From the NCBI GenBank assembly GCA_028870615.1, contig JAGWPH010000288.1:1-9792 (forward strand): a stretch of 9,792 nucleotides of DNA, given 5' to 3'. Under the pieces are notes generated by a model that saw only the letters and a list, made by a program, of their open reading frames with translations, was not told the origin of the DNA and did no database searches. A program made the translations under genes and the position numbers. The stretch comes from Betaproteobacteria bacterium (lineage in GTDB: Bacteria > Pseudomonadota > Gammaproteobacteria > Burkholderiales > Ferrovaceae). Each line of letters opens with the position of its first letter. Within the stretch, counting starts at the first letter, position 1. Shown piece by piece: positions 1 through 6,136 of this stretch.

Positions 1-198
1 ATCGAACTGGCCAACCAGGTTTTCACGCCCTCCGCTGCTGAGGTCACCAAGGCCCATCGCATCATGGAGGCCATGGCGCAAGCAGCTCGTGAGGGTCGTG
101 GCGCCGTCTCCCTGGATGGGCGACTGATTGATATGGCCAGCATCCGGATGGCCGAAGGCCTGCTTGCCAAAGCGCACGCCATGGGACTGACCGGCTGA
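1..198 (+). CDS. HpcH/HpaI-CitE family CoA-ester lyase, C-terminal end (partial)
   Basis: The window opens inside a gene; 65 codons and a TGA stop are visible. The readable part contains ANQVFTPS, then an alpha-helical stretch and VSLDGRLIDMASIRMAE. These are the usual closing segments of the citrate lyase beta-like family (CitE, malyl-CoA and beta-methylmalyl-CoA lyases), in which the VxxDGxMID segment packs near the active site of the neighbouring subunit. The family cleaves or forms C-C bonds in 3-hydroxyacyl-CoA esters using Mg2+. The substrate cannot be told from this tail, because the metal and CoA ligands lie upstream of the window. The 82 bases after the stop show no clear terminator, so read-through into the next plus-strand gene is possible. 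Confidence 0.8.
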   Translation: MELANQVFTPSAAEVTKAHRIMEAMAQAAREGRGAVSLDGRLIDMASIRMAEGLLAKAHAMGLTG

Positions 199-280
199 CA
201 TCATGCGGTGCGTCCGATCATGGGCGTTCCGTTGATTTTTTCAGCAACGCAGGAGCCCCTTCGGCAGATAGTGTCCTGCC

Positions 281-1369
281 ATGCTGCAACCCCTCCTGTC
301 TTTTTCCCTGCCCCTTCTCTGGGCGCGCGCGCCGACCCGGATCCGGGCCGGTGGTGTGGTGTTGCTGCTGTACCTGATCGGTGCCCTGGAACAACCCCTC
401 GCCATCACCCGGGTGCTTCCGCACGTCACTTCCGTGGCGGCACTCGGCCTGTGGGGAATTCACGGAGCGCTCCTCACGCTCCCCTGGCTGATCACCTGGC
501 AACCGCGCGACCAATCTTCCGCGCGTCACGCCGTGGCCTTCCTGGCGGCCTTGCTGCTGGGGCTGGTTCCTCCTTTCGGAACGCTGGGCTGGTTGCATCC
601 CCTCACCCTGAGCGGGTGGCTGTATCCCGCCTGGGGCGTGTGGGGCCTCGTCGCCACCGTCACGCTGCTGCTAAGTTGGGTGGTCTGTGCCACACACGGG
701 ACGCTGGGGCTGTTCACCGCCGCGTTGATCGCCAACGTGTTGTATCAACCGGCTCCGCCGCCGGACTGGGTGGGCATGGACACCCACCTTGCGCGCGCCG
801 GGACCGACATCGCCAGCCGCATGACGCGTCAAACCGAATTGACTGCCCTTGTGGAAAAACAATGGAAAAACACACCCGCAGTGATCATCCTGCCGGAAGA
901 GATTGTCGGCCCCTGGACAGCCGCCGAAAGTTTTTGGTGGCAGCCGCTCCTGGCGCAGGCCCGCGCGCGCGGCGTGACCCTGGTCCTGGGCGCCCAACGG
1001 GTGGATCCCTCGAGACTGCGCAATGGCGCACTGATTGTCGAGCCCACCCGGGAGCACTGGCAACTGGCGCGGCAACCCATTCCGCTTGCCGACGCCCCGC
1101 TGCCTTCCGCCCTCTGGCCGTCTCTTGATTCGGGCATGACCCAGATTGCAGGCCGGCGGGTGCTGTTTTCATTCTGCTATGAAGATTTGCTGACATTGCC
1201 GATGCTGGTTTCCGCGTGGCAGGGACCGGCACCCCAGGTCATCGTCAGCATGGCCAATCTGTGGTGGGCCAGGAACATGGACGAGCCTGAAGTCCAACGA
1301 AACACGATTGCGGGTTGGGGACGCCTGTGGGGAATTCCGGTGATCCGGGCCGTCAATCAGCCGGGTTAG
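281..1369 (+). CDS. TraB-like membrane protein with nitrilase/Lnt-like domain
   Basis: A 362-residue protein in two halves. Residues about 20-155 hold five or six hydrophobic segments, including one around GLVPPFGTLGWLHPL. Residues about 180-362 form a short carbon-nitrogen hydrolase-like domain. LPEE (204-207) would supply the catalytic Glu and FCYED (298-302) the nucleophile Cys299. The lysine of the triad is not evident: the expected region reads LARQPIPLAD. Apolipoprotein N-acyltransferase (Lnt) is usually about 500 residues and keeps the lysine. The shorter length, the CYE-plus-ANLWWA pattern and the ending AWxRLxGxPVxxAVN resemble TraB of Ti-type conjugation systems, from memory of that family. 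No other transfer genes are near. An in-frame TAG at 269-271 makes ATG281 the first usable ATG; no strong ribosome site is seen. The stop codon overlaps that of the convergent cbiX gene. Enzymatic activity is uncertain. Confidence 0.75.
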   Translation: MLQPLLSFSLPLLWARAPTRIRAGGVVLLLYLIGALEQPLAITRVLPHVTSVAALGLWGIHGALLTLPWLITWQPRDQSSARHAVAFLAALLLGLVPPFGTLGWLHPLTLSGWLYPAWGVWGLVATVTLLLSWVVCATHGTLGLFTAALIANVLYQPAPPPDWVGMDTHLARAGTDIASRMTRQTELTALVEKQWKNTPAVIILPEEIVGPWTAAESFWWQPLLAQARARGVTLVLGAQRVDPSRLRNGALIVEPTREHWQLARQPIPLADAPLPSALWPSLDSGMTQIAGRRVLFSFCYEDLLTLPMLVSAWQGPAPQVIVSMANLWWARNMDEPEVQRNTIAGWGRLWGIPVIRAVNQPG

Positions 1370-1755
1370 CGGGTCTGCTGGTCCACCCAGGCCGCAATGG
1401 CCGTCAGTAGCGTGGCCGATTCACCGATGGCCGGTGTCACGTGGATGGCGACGCCCGGGTGATCCACTTGCAACGCTTTGACGAGGAGGGGCAGGTCCTG
1501 TTTAAGATGCGTGCCCTGGGCCATGAACAACGGCACCAGTGTCATCTGGCGAACGCCTTGCTGCACCAATGAAGCCACACAGCCGGGCAAGTCGGGTTCC
1601 ATCAGTTCCAGAAAGGCCAGCACCACCTGCACTTCGGGACGCAATCGCTTGATCTGATCCCGAATGCGTTCAAAGGGTTCGGCCCACTGCGAGTCGCGCG
1701 CCCCATGGGCAAACAGGATGATCGCGTGTGCAGCAGAACGATTGTTGTCATCCAT
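1366..1755 (-). CDS. cbiX: Sirohydrochlorin chelatase, small CbiX/SirB type
   Basis: A 129-residue single-domain chelatase of the CbiX(S)/SirB class, which inserts Fe2+ (siroheme) or Co2+ (cobalamin) into sirohydrochlorin in the cytoplasm. Visible signatures are FAHGARD, with metal-binding His17; AFLELMEPDLP around residues 47-57; and PLFMAQGTHLKQDLP, with the second His at 83. This spacing is typical of the short family members. The open frame extends upstream into dut, but ATG1755 (or GTG1758) is preferred: it lies just after the dut stop at 1760, with GGAAGG about ten bases before it. It is the last gene of a coaBC-dut-cbiX cluster. The metal is not fixed by sequence. The siroheme-dependent CysI encoded at the right end of the window makes ferrochelation plausible, as an inference. 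Confidence 0.85.
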   Translation of the reverse strand: MDDNNRSAAHAIILFAHGARDSQWAEPFERIRDQIKRLRPEVQVVLAFLELMEPDLPGCVASLVQQGVRQMTLVPLFMAQGTHLKQDLPLLVKALQVDHPGVAIHVTPAIGESATLLTAIAAWVDQQTR

Positions 1756-1759
1756 CACA

Positions 1760-2209
1760 TCAGTGCCTTCCGGTACTGCCAAAGCCTCCCGCACCACGCG
1801 TACTGGCTTCAAAATCGTCCACTACCTGCAAAGCCACCTGGACCACCGGCACCACCACCAGTTGGGCAATGCGTTCCATGGGTTTAAGCTCGAACGCGTC
1901 GTGACCGCGATTCCACAGCGACACAAAAATCTGCCCCTGGTAATCGGAGTCAATCAGCCCCACCAAATTGCCCAACACGATGCCGTGCTTGTGACCCAGT
2001 CCGGAACGGGGCAAAACCATCGCCGCATGTCCGGGATCGCCAATATGGATGGCGATCCCGGAGGGGATCAGTTCGGTCTGTCCGGGATGCAGCAACAGGG
2101 GCTTGTCAATGCAGGCGCGCAGATCAAGCCCTGCCGCACCTGCCGTGCCGTAGGCCGGCAGGTTGTCGCGCAGTCGCGGGTCCAGGAGCCTTACTTCCAG
2201 AGGCGTCAT
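1760..2209 (-). CDS. dut: Deoxyuridine 5'-triphosphate nucleotidohydrolase (dUTPase)
   Basis: Trimeric-type dUTPase of 149 residues, the normal family length. It hydrolyses dUTP to dUMP and pyrophosphate, which keeps uracil out of DNA and feeds thymidylate synthesis. All five family motifs are visible in order: AGLDLRA (26-32), [11 protein letters not shown] (67-77), [11 protein letters not shown] (84-94, with Asp88 in the place of the catalytic aspartate), RIAQLVVVP (113-121), and the C-terminal glycine-rich arm [12 protein letters not shown] (138-149) that closes over the substrate. The start codon overlaps the coaBC stop in an ATGA arrangement, so translational coupling is likely. Pairing with coaBC matches the dfp-dut neighbourhood of many proteobacteria. 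Nothing looks degraded. Confidence 0.97.
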   Translation of the reverse strand: MTPLEVRLLDPRLRDNLPAYGTAGAAGLDLRACIDKPLLLHPGQTELIPSGIAIHIGDPGHAAMVLPRSGLGHKHGIVLGNLVGLIDSDYQGQIFVSLWNRGHDAFELKPMERIAQLVVVPVVQVALQVVDDFEASTRGAGGFGSTGRH

Positions 2210-3402
2210 GAGTTTCCTTTTGAGGAGAGCCGGATCACGTGATCCAGCAGTTGGCGGGCCAATACGATTTTGGATGCAGGAGGCAGTGGATGTGCTCCCT
2301 GCGCATCAAACAGGATGATCTCGTTGTCGTCGCTGCCCAAAGCACGCTGGGCCAGGTTGCCCACCATCAGCGGAACATTTTTATGATGTCGTTTGGACTC
2401 GGCGTACGCAGCGAGGTCGCGGGTTTCAGCGGCAAAACCCACGCAAAAAGGCGGATGCGGCAAAGCGGCAACCGTCGCCAGAATGTCCACGGTGGGCTTG
2501 AGCGTCAAGGTCAGCGGCTGCTTCGATTTTTTAAGTTTATGGGCCGCCGGTTCAGCCGGGGTGTAATCAGCCACCGCCGCCACGGCAAAAAAGAGGTCTG
2601 TCCCCGCCAGCACGGACTGGACTGCGCCCAGCATTTCTGCAGCGCTGCGAACCGGCAATACCGTACAGCCCCCGGGCGGAGTCAATCCCGTGGGGCCACT
2701 CACCAGAACCACTTCGGCGCCTTCATCCCGCGCCGCTTCGGCGACGGCGTAGCCCATTTTTCCTGAACTGGCATTGGTGATGCCACGAACCGGGTCGATG
2801 GCTTCAAACGTGGGGCCGGCGGTAACCACGACTTTGCGCCCGATCAGCCGTTGCGCCGGGTAAAGCGCCAGAACCGCTTCCAGCAATTGCTGGGGTTCCA
2901 CCATGCGGCCCTCTCCCACTTCGCCGCAGGCCTGCTCACCCGAATCGGGTCCCAGCACCACCACCCCGTCCGCCTTGAGCTTTTGAATGTTGCGCTGGTT
3001 GGCCGGATTGCCCCACATTTCCCGGTTCATGGCCGGCGCCACCAGCAAGGGACAATTGCGTGCCGCCACCGTGGTGGAGAGCAAATCGTCTGCCGAGCCC
3101 TGGGCTATTTTGGCAATAAAGTCTGCGCTGGCAGGAGCAACCAGGATGGCGTCGGCCTGGCGCGATAATTCGATGTGGGCCATACGGTTGGGAACGCGCG
3201 GATCCCACAGGTCGGTCAAGACCGGGCGCCCGGACAGGGCCTGAAACGTGGCCGGCGTGACAAAGCCACAGGCCGCTTCGGTCATGGCCACCTGCACGCC
3301 GATGTGGGCCTTGACCAGCAGACGGGTGAGCTCGGCAACCTTGTAGGCAGCCACGCCTCCGGTTACTCCCAGCAGGACCTGTCGATGGAATCTGGTTGTC
3401 AT
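2206..3402 (-). CDS. coaBC: Bifunctional phosphopantothenoylcysteine decarboxylase / phosphopantothenate-cysteine ligase
   Basis: A 398-residue fusion (also called Dfp) that performs two steps of coenzyme A synthesis: joining cysteine to 4'-phosphopantothenate, then decarboxylating the product. The N-terminal flavin-binding CoaC half begins with [12 protein letters not shown]. It contains His76 in MAHIELS, the substrate-clamp motif PAMNREMW (123-130), and Cys159 in the [10 protein letters not shown] segment. The CoaB half starts near residue 187 with [20 protein letters not shown], includes Asn210, and has Lys289 in the KLKKSK motif. These positions agree with the catalytic residues known for the E. 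coli enzyme. ATG3402 is preferred over an upstream GTG at 3420, because the conserved N-terminus starts there. A TATAAT hexamer lies only six bases upstream of this ATG. dut follows with a 4-base overlap. Confidence 0.96.
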   Translation of the reverse strand: MTTRFHRQVLLGVTGGVAAYKVAELTRLLVKAHIGVQVAMTEAACGFVTPATFQALSGRPVLTDLWDPRVPNRMAHIELSRQADAILVAPASADFIAKIAQGSADDLLSTTVAARNCPLLVAPAMNREMWGNPANQRNIQKLKADGVVVLGPDSGEQACGEVGEGRMVEPQQLLEAVLALYPAQRLIGRKVVVTAGPTFEAIDPVRGITNASSGKMGYAVAEAARDEGAEVVLVSGPTGLTPPGGCTVLPVRSAAEMLGAVQSVLAGTDLFFAVAAVADYTPAEPAAHKLKKSKQPLTLTLKPTVDILATVAALPHPPFCVGFAAETRDLAAYAESKRHHKNVPLMVGNLAQRALGSDDNEIILFDAQGAHPLPPASKIVLARQLLDHVIRLSSKGNS

Positions 3403-3408
3403 CGCGAG

Positions 3409-3414
3409 ATTATA
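3409..3414 (-). promoter_or_regulatory. Possible -10 element of the coaBC promoter
   Basis: A perfect TATAAT reads on the minus strand, separated by only CTCGCG from the chosen coaBC ATG. If it is used, transcription would begin at or very near the A of the ATG, giving a leaderless or nearly leaderless message. No convincing -35 hexamer is present 16-18 bases upstream (candidates such as GAAGTC are poor), so this is a candidate only. Confidence 0.4.
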
Positions 3415-3420
3415 AGGCAC

Positions 3421-3457
3421 TTTGGGGCCAGACTTCGTCTGGGGTCCACCCCGGACC
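3421..3457. repeat. Nested inverted repeats in the coaBC/rpmB divergent region
   Basis: Three overlapping dyads are visible. CCAGAC-TTC-GTCTGG (3428-3442) is a perfect 6-base stem. GGGGT-CC-ACCCC (3441-3452) and GGTCC-ACCCC-GGACC (3443-3457) are mutually exclusive alternatives beside it. No T-run follows on either strand, so this is not an intrinsic terminator. It lies between the two divergent start regions and could be an operator, a REP-like palindrome or a transcript hairpin. The left arm, TTTGGGGCCAGAC, recurs with one change near 6139-6151. Confidence 0.5.
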
Positions 3458-3487
3458 TTGCGGGAAACCCGGTTTTCATGACATAAT
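3458..3487 (+). promoter_or_regulatory. Candidate sigma-70 promoter for rpmB-rpmG
   Basis: An extended -10 (TG-A-CATAAT, 3479-3487) lies 18 bases after a weak TTGCGG (3458-3463). The predicted start would leave a leader of roughly 28 bases before ATG3522, and GGAG at 3511-3514 provides the ribosome site. The -35 match is poor, but the extended TG motif compensates in known promoters. There is no other good candidate between the palindromes and rpmB. Confidence 0.45.
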
Positions 3488-3521
3488 CCCCGTTTACCTT
3501 AATCCGTTACGGAGAATCACC

Positions 3522-3758
3522 ATGGCACGCGTCTGCGCGGTGACCGGGAAGAAGCCGATGGTCGGCAACAATGTTTCCCACGCCAACAATAAAACCAAGC
3601 GCCGCTTTTTGCCCAACCTGCAGTACCGCCGTTTTTGGCTGGAAAGCCAGAACCGCTGGATTCGCCTGCGCGTTTCCAACGCCGGCCTGCGTTTGATTGA
3701 CAAAAAGGGCATCGAAGCCGTTCTCGCCGAACTGGACGAGAAAGCCATTCAGGCTTAA
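3522..3758 (+). CDS. rpmB: 50S ribosomal protein L28 (bL28)
   Basis: A 78-residue basic protein, the normal proteobacterial length. The N-terminus [20 protein letters not shown] and the following [13 protein letters not shown] are hallmarks of bL28, a large-subunit protein that binds 23S rRNA. ATG3522 is chosen because the conserved N-terminus begins there and GGAG lies eight bases upstream; the longer frame starting near 3396 is just an open extension through the intergenic region. It is followed after 12 bases by rpmG, and both share the terminator at 3958-3992. Divergence from coaBC is a common proteobacterial arrangement. Confidence 0.97.
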   Translation: MARVCAVTGKKPMVGNNVSHANNKTKRRFLPNLQYRRFWLESQNRWIRLRVSNAGLRLIDKKGIEAVLAELDEKAIQA

Positions 3759-3770
3759 GGAAGAATCATC

Positions 3771-3926
3771 ATGCGCGATAAGATCAAACTGGAATCGACC
3801 GCAGGAACAGGTCACTTCTACACCACCACCAAAAACAAAAAGACCATGCCGGAAAAAATGGAGATCAAGAAATTTGATCCCGTTGCCCGCAAGCACGTGC
3901 CATACAAGGAAGGCAAGATCAAGTAA
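3771..3926 (+). CDS. rpmG: 50S ribosomal protein L33 (bL33), zinc-free type
   Basis: A short gene of 51 codons plus TAA. It begins [20 protein letters not shown], continues with [17 protein letters not shown] and ends with [10 protein letters not shown]. These are standard bL33 segments. No cysteine pairs are present, so this is the C-minus form that does not bind zinc. An AAGGAAG ribosome site lies just upstream, overlapping the rpmB stop region, so the two genes are co-transcribed. Length and sequence look fully intact. Confidence 0.96.
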   Translation: MRDKIKLESTAGTGHFYTTTKNKKTMPEKMEIKKFDPVARKHVPYKEGKIK

Positions 3927-3957
3927 CCCTTGGGTTTATTTGCTTGTGGCAGGTCTG

Positions 3958-3992
3958 AAAACCCCCGGCTCAACCGGGGGTTTTTTGTTTTT
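3958..3992 (+). terminator. Strong intrinsic terminator after rpmG
   Basis: An 11-base stem, AAAACCCCCGG paired with CCGGGGGTTTT, encloses the five-base loop CTCAA and is followed by a T-rich tail (TTTTTTGTTTTT). It sits 31 bases past the rpmG stop and should end the rpmB-rpmG transcript. The A-run on the left could also give some function on the minus strand, but no minus-strand gene ends here. Confidence 0.93.
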
Positions 3993-4063
3993 GATATCCG
4001 GAACTACGTGGGAAATCTCTGTGTAATTTCAATGAAAATTACTGATGGACTTTGCGTTTCGCA

Positions 4064-4072
4064 TGCTATAAA
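4064..4072 (+). promoter_or_regulatory. Candidate extended -10 promoter of the flp pilin gene
   Basis: TGC-TATAAA forms a good extended -10. It lies about 82 bases before the pilin ATG, which would give an untranslated leader of roughly 75 bases. There is no clear -35; TTTGCG nearby is at the wrong distance. The long leader could hold post-transcriptional control, but I see no strong hairpin in it. Confidence 0.4.
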
Positions 4073-4154
4073 TACATTGAAACATGCGGCAAGTGGCCCG
4101 TGTAAGGCGAACCTAGCGCTGTCCGTCATCTATTTTCTGACAAAGGAGATTTCC

Positions 4155-4322
4155 ATGACAACCCTGCAAAAAATCAGGCAATTCTTCAGGTCGGAAGAAG
4201 GGGTGACTGCCATCGAGTACGCCCTGATTGCCGCATTGATTGCTGCGGCCATCATCGCCGGCGTATCGCTTCTGGGCACCAATGTCAGCACGGAATTCAG
4301 CAGTATCGCTGGAGTGGTGTAG
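4155..4322 (+). CDS. flp: Flp/Fap-type (type IVb) pilin, small
   Basis: A 55-residue Flp-family prepilin, the major subunit type of Tad pili. A short charged leader (residues 1-16, ending in SEEG) is followed by VTAIEYALIAALIA. The expected prepilin peptidase cut is after Gly16, giving Glu at mature position 5 and Tyr at 6, the diagnostic pair. The hydrophobic helix runs to about residue 40 and a short variable tail ends in AGVV. ATG4155 is chosen for the strong AAGGAG site at 4143-4148; the longer open frame from 3930 covers non-coding leader. No cpa/tad assembly or prepilin peptidase genes are in the window, so export would depend on genes elsewhere. It lies between the rpmG terminator and the converging gloA gene. 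Confidence 0.92.
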   Translation: MTTLQKIRQFFRSEEGVTAIEYALIAALIAAAIIAGVSLLGTNVSTEFSSIAGVV

Positions 4323-4334
4323 CCATCGCCCGCA

Positions 4335-4355
4335 ACCCGTGATTTTTCAACGGGT
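4335..4355 (+). terminator. Weak hairpin after the flp gene
   Basis: ACCCGT and ACGGGT form a perfect 6-base stem around the 9-base loop GATTTTTCA, 13 bases after the pilin stop. There is no T-run after the stem, so termination would be weak or factor-assisted. It lies between the convergent flp and gloA genes. Confidence 0.3.
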
Positions 4356-4380
4356 GAGGTCTGGCGGAGAAATGGGTGAT

Positions 4381-4785
4381 TCAGTTAATCGTTTCCCTCG
4401 GACCCTTCTTCTCAATTAGTTCAATTTTGTATCCATCCGGATCGCTCAAAAAAGCGATGACAGTGGTGCCATGTTTCATCGGGCCAGCTTCCCGAGTAAC
4501 GATTCCGCCGCTTTTCCTGACCGCATCGCAAGCTGCACGGGCATCATTGACCTCTATTGCAATATGGCCGTATCCGTCCCCAAGAGAATAGCTTTCTACG
4601 CCCCAGTTGTATGTAAGTTCAATAACAGCATTTGAAGCTTCATCACCATATCCGACAAAAGCCAGTGTGAACTTTCCCTCCGGATAATTTTCACGACGCA
4701 AAAGCTTCATCCCAAGAACATTGGTATAAAACTCAATAGATCGATCAAGATTTCCGGTACGGATCATTGTGTGGAGTATTTTCAT
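4381..4785 (-). CDS. gloA: Lactoylglutathione lyase (glyoxalase I), Ni-dependent short type
   Basis: A 134-residue vicinal-oxygen-chelate protein that converts the hemithioacetal of methylglyoxal and glutathione to S-lactoylglutathione. All four metal ligands sit at exactly the positions known for E. coli GlxI: His5 in ILHTMIR, Glu56 in VIELTYN, His74 in GYGHIAIEV and Glu122 in YKIELIE. The pattern [15 protein letters not shown] and the tail [14 protein letters not shown] are classic. The length matches the short, Ni/Co-activated bacterial form. ATG4785 is the natural start, since His5 falls in place; the ribosome site is weak (GAAAGAAAA). Its base composition is visibly more AT-rich than the coaBC and cys genes, suggesting a different history. 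It converges on flp. Confidence 0.95.
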   Translation of the reverse strand: MKILHTMIRTGNLDRSIEFYTNVLGMKLLRRENYPEGKFTLAFVGYGDEASNAVIELTYNWGVESYSLGDGYGHIAIEVNDARAACDAVRKSGGIVTREAGPMKHGTTVIAFLSDPDGYKIELIEKKGPRETIN

Positions 4786-4815
4786 GATTTTCTTTCGAAG
4801 AGATTAACGCTACTC

Positions 4816-4821
4816 ATTATA
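4816..4821 (-). promoter_or_regulatory. Possible -10 element for gloA
   Basis: A perfect TATAAT on the minus strand lies 30 bases upstream of the gloA ATG, which would give a leader of about 24 bases. No acceptable -35 is seen at 16-18 bases; a TTGACA occurs further upstream (4875-4870) but is too distant to pair with it. This is a candidate only. Confidence 0.35.
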
Positions 4822-4962
4822 CGGATCGCCATGCCAGTGGGCTACGATGGGCCACTTTGCGCCCATTGCTGTCAATGGCGGCTCAGAAAAGCAGCCCGTC
4901 GACGTCGGAAATCATTGGAAAGGATACAACTCACATGAATCATCATTATGAACTGCAAGCCG

Positions 4963-5308
4963 CTACTCCTTCAGCTCCAGCGTGTCTTTGATGCCAGAGG
5001 CTGCCTTAAACAAGAAGAACCCCGGTATTTCGGCGGCTTTGTCAATCGAAGGTAATGTTGGCACCGGGCCATGGCGAGTCAACTGGATATATTTCAGCGT
5101 ATTTTCCATTGAAGCAACGAGGGTCTGTTGGAAGGTCAGCGACTTGGCATGCAATGGCTTTGCCAGTACCGCTGCTGGCTTTTGCAGGCGTGCCAAATGA
5201 GCCAATTTCCAAGGGAGCATAAATTTTCACCTTCGGGTTTTGTTGTAGGACATAGGCCAGACCCGCCGTACGATCTCCATGTTGGCGAAAAATAATGATA
5301 ACGTGGCA
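4963..5308 (-). pseudogene. Decayed metallo-beta-lactamase-fold hydrolase gene (internal fragment)
   Basis: Reading down from 5308 gives VIIIFRQHGDRTAGLAYVL, then NPKVKIYAPLE. This matches the usual SHRHGDHTAGLxYLL...NPxVKIYAP pattern of MBL-fold hydrolases (group annotated as dihydropterin-synthase-like or Zn hydrolase), from memory of the family. The zinc motif HxHxDH is broken: the first and last His are both Arg. Further on, YPVDSPWPGANITF matches the family's SPWPGANFTF. A one-base shift at about 5047 (an extra G) then moves the frame to IDKAAEIPGFF and SGIKDTLELKE, followed by TAG where the family continues ELSLA. The N-terminus and the C-terminal half with the later zinc ligands are not recognisable. 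A frame-restored search would settle the parent family. Confidence 0.75.
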
Positions 5309-5514
5309 AGCCCAGCCATTAAAGCAGGGGGTTTCGGCCCAACGACGCCTGTCCGGCCGCTTTAGGCGTGATTCCTCGATGATTGGTCATGGCCCGGTAG
5401 CGGCGATATGCGGCAACCGGGAACTTGGTATATATTTGGACAATCAACCCACAGCCTGTTTGGCAACAAAAAGGATACTCTGGCCAACTGCTGATAATGG
5501 TAAGGGGAATGTTT
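5309..5514. other. Non-coding stretch upstream of the BON lipoprotein gene
   Basis: About 200 bases between the metallo-beta-lactamase remnant and the lipoprotein gene. No intact gene, terminator or convincing paired promoter is visible. TATATATT near 5430 and GATAAT at 5493-5498 are -10-like, but neither has a -35 at the right distance. The left end may hold badly decayed 5' sequence of the remnant on the minus strand, since the same frame stays open for a short way, but no family motif can be read there. Confidence 0.4.
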
Positions 5515-5841
5515 ATGGTTTTCTTAAGAATGACTAATAGAATCTCGTTGTCGTTCGCATTGATTGCATTCGTCGCCGCTTGCGCGACAACACCACCTCG
5601 AAGCCCCTCCGAGGTCGCCGCGGATAAGAAAATAGAGCTTGCGGTAATACAGGCGCTCAATGACGACCCAAATATTTACGCCAGGCACATCGAGGTCACT
5701 GTGCGTAGAGGCGTTGTGACGCTATCTGGACTTGTTTTGGCAATTCGTGATTTATTTGGGGCAACCCAGGTCGCTGCAAGCGTCCCCGGAGTGATCTCCG
5801 TCAATAATCAGATGGAACTGAAAATATTCAGGCACGGTTGA
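5515..5841 (+). CDS. Small BON-domain lipoprotein
   Basis: A 108-residue secreted protein. A lipoprotein signal peptide is clear: a charged start (MVFLRMTNR), the hydrophobic core ISLSFALIAFVAA, and a lipobox ending at Cys23 (VAAC). A single BON domain follows at about residues 36-104: DKKIELAVIQALNDDP, IEVTVRRGVVTLSGLV, and ATQVAASVPGVISVNNQM. BON domains occur in OsmY-like and secretin-associated proteins and are thought to bind phospholipids or other surfaces. Ala24 after the Cys, rather than Asp, suggests outer-membrane sorting by the usual enteric rule. ATG5515 is chosen because AAGGGG (5502-5507) lies seven bases before it; ATG5509 and ATG5530 are alternatives. It is not obviously co-transcribed with anything intact, and its exact role is unknown. 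Confidence 0.85.
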   Translation: MVFLRMTNRISLSFALIAFVAACATTPPRSPSEVAADKKIELAVIQALNDDPNIYARHIEVTVRRGVVTLSGLVLAIRDLFGATQVAASVPGVISVNNQMELKIFRHG

Positions 5842-5877
5842 GACACGAGGGTAAATCTGCTGCGTGCCATGTCCTTT

Positions 5878-6060
5878 GGCATCAAGCGAAGCGTCAGAAA
5901 GTGGCATGTCAAGGGCACCCGCCTGATGCACTTTGACCTTATCCTCCAGGCCGGTAAGTCTATTGAGAAGTGCCGGGGCGACGCAACAATCAGGCGACAT
6001 TTCGATACGGTCGACATGGCATCCGGGCAGGCCAGGCCAGCACCAACTCGACCTACGCTG
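5878..6060 (-). pseudogene. Remnant of a class I SAM-dependent methyltransferase gene
   Basis: On the minus strand, one frame from about 6024 to 5878 reads GCHVDRIEMSP, then LLNRLTGLEDKVKVHQAG and ALDMPLSDASLDA. This is the post-motif-I and motif II region of UbiE/sarcosine-methyltransferase-like enzymes (typical text: GIDLSP..., LTGLEDxVxF, ALDLPFPDASFDA). Just upstream, in another frame (about 6056-6024), RVGAGLACP resembles the SAM-binding glycine loop VGAGLGGPAR. A frameshift and a small deletion therefore separate motif I from the rest. Everything after motif II is gone: the sequence becomes unrecognisable 36 bases before the end of the lipoprotein gene. Only about 60 codons remain, so this cannot encode an active enzyme. 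Confidence 0.65.
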
Positions 6061-6136
6061 ATTGTCTACCACATCGTATTGACCGGATTGCTGTTTTATA
6101 GCCAGTCAGTTTGCGTCATGAATAGCCCCCGAGTGA

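Noticed and set aside
231..250. CGTTG/CAACG dyad with a T-rich loop before the TraB-like gene
   Set aside because: The stem is only five bases and the T-run is in the loop rather than after the stem, so it is not a credible terminator.
208..1128. 306-codon open frame on the plus strand overlapping the TraB-like gene
   Set aside because: It is rich in Arg, Pro, Ala and Gly with no domain text, as expected for a shifted frame of GC-rich DNA; the overlapping frame has coherent membrane segments and family motifs.
3396..3521. Upstream extension of the rpmB frame
   Set aside because: L28 homology starts exactly at ATG3522 with a good ribosome site; the extension crosses the palindromes and the promoter.
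4046..4062. Possible sigma-54 promoter (TGGAC...TTTCGC) before the flp gene
   Set aside because: The GG and GC elements are two bases out of the required spacing, and the TTGC portion does not align.
4832..4937. Short plus-strand frame with Cys and Arg-rich end (MPVGYDGPLCAHCC...)
   Set aside because: Only about 35 codons, no ribosome site and no family match that I can recall; it overlaps the likely gloA promoter region.
4982..5200. 72-codon plus-strand frame in the gap upstream of the lipoprotein gene
   Set aside because: It is antisense to the metallo-beta-lactamase remnant, whose minus-strand frames carry clear family motifs.
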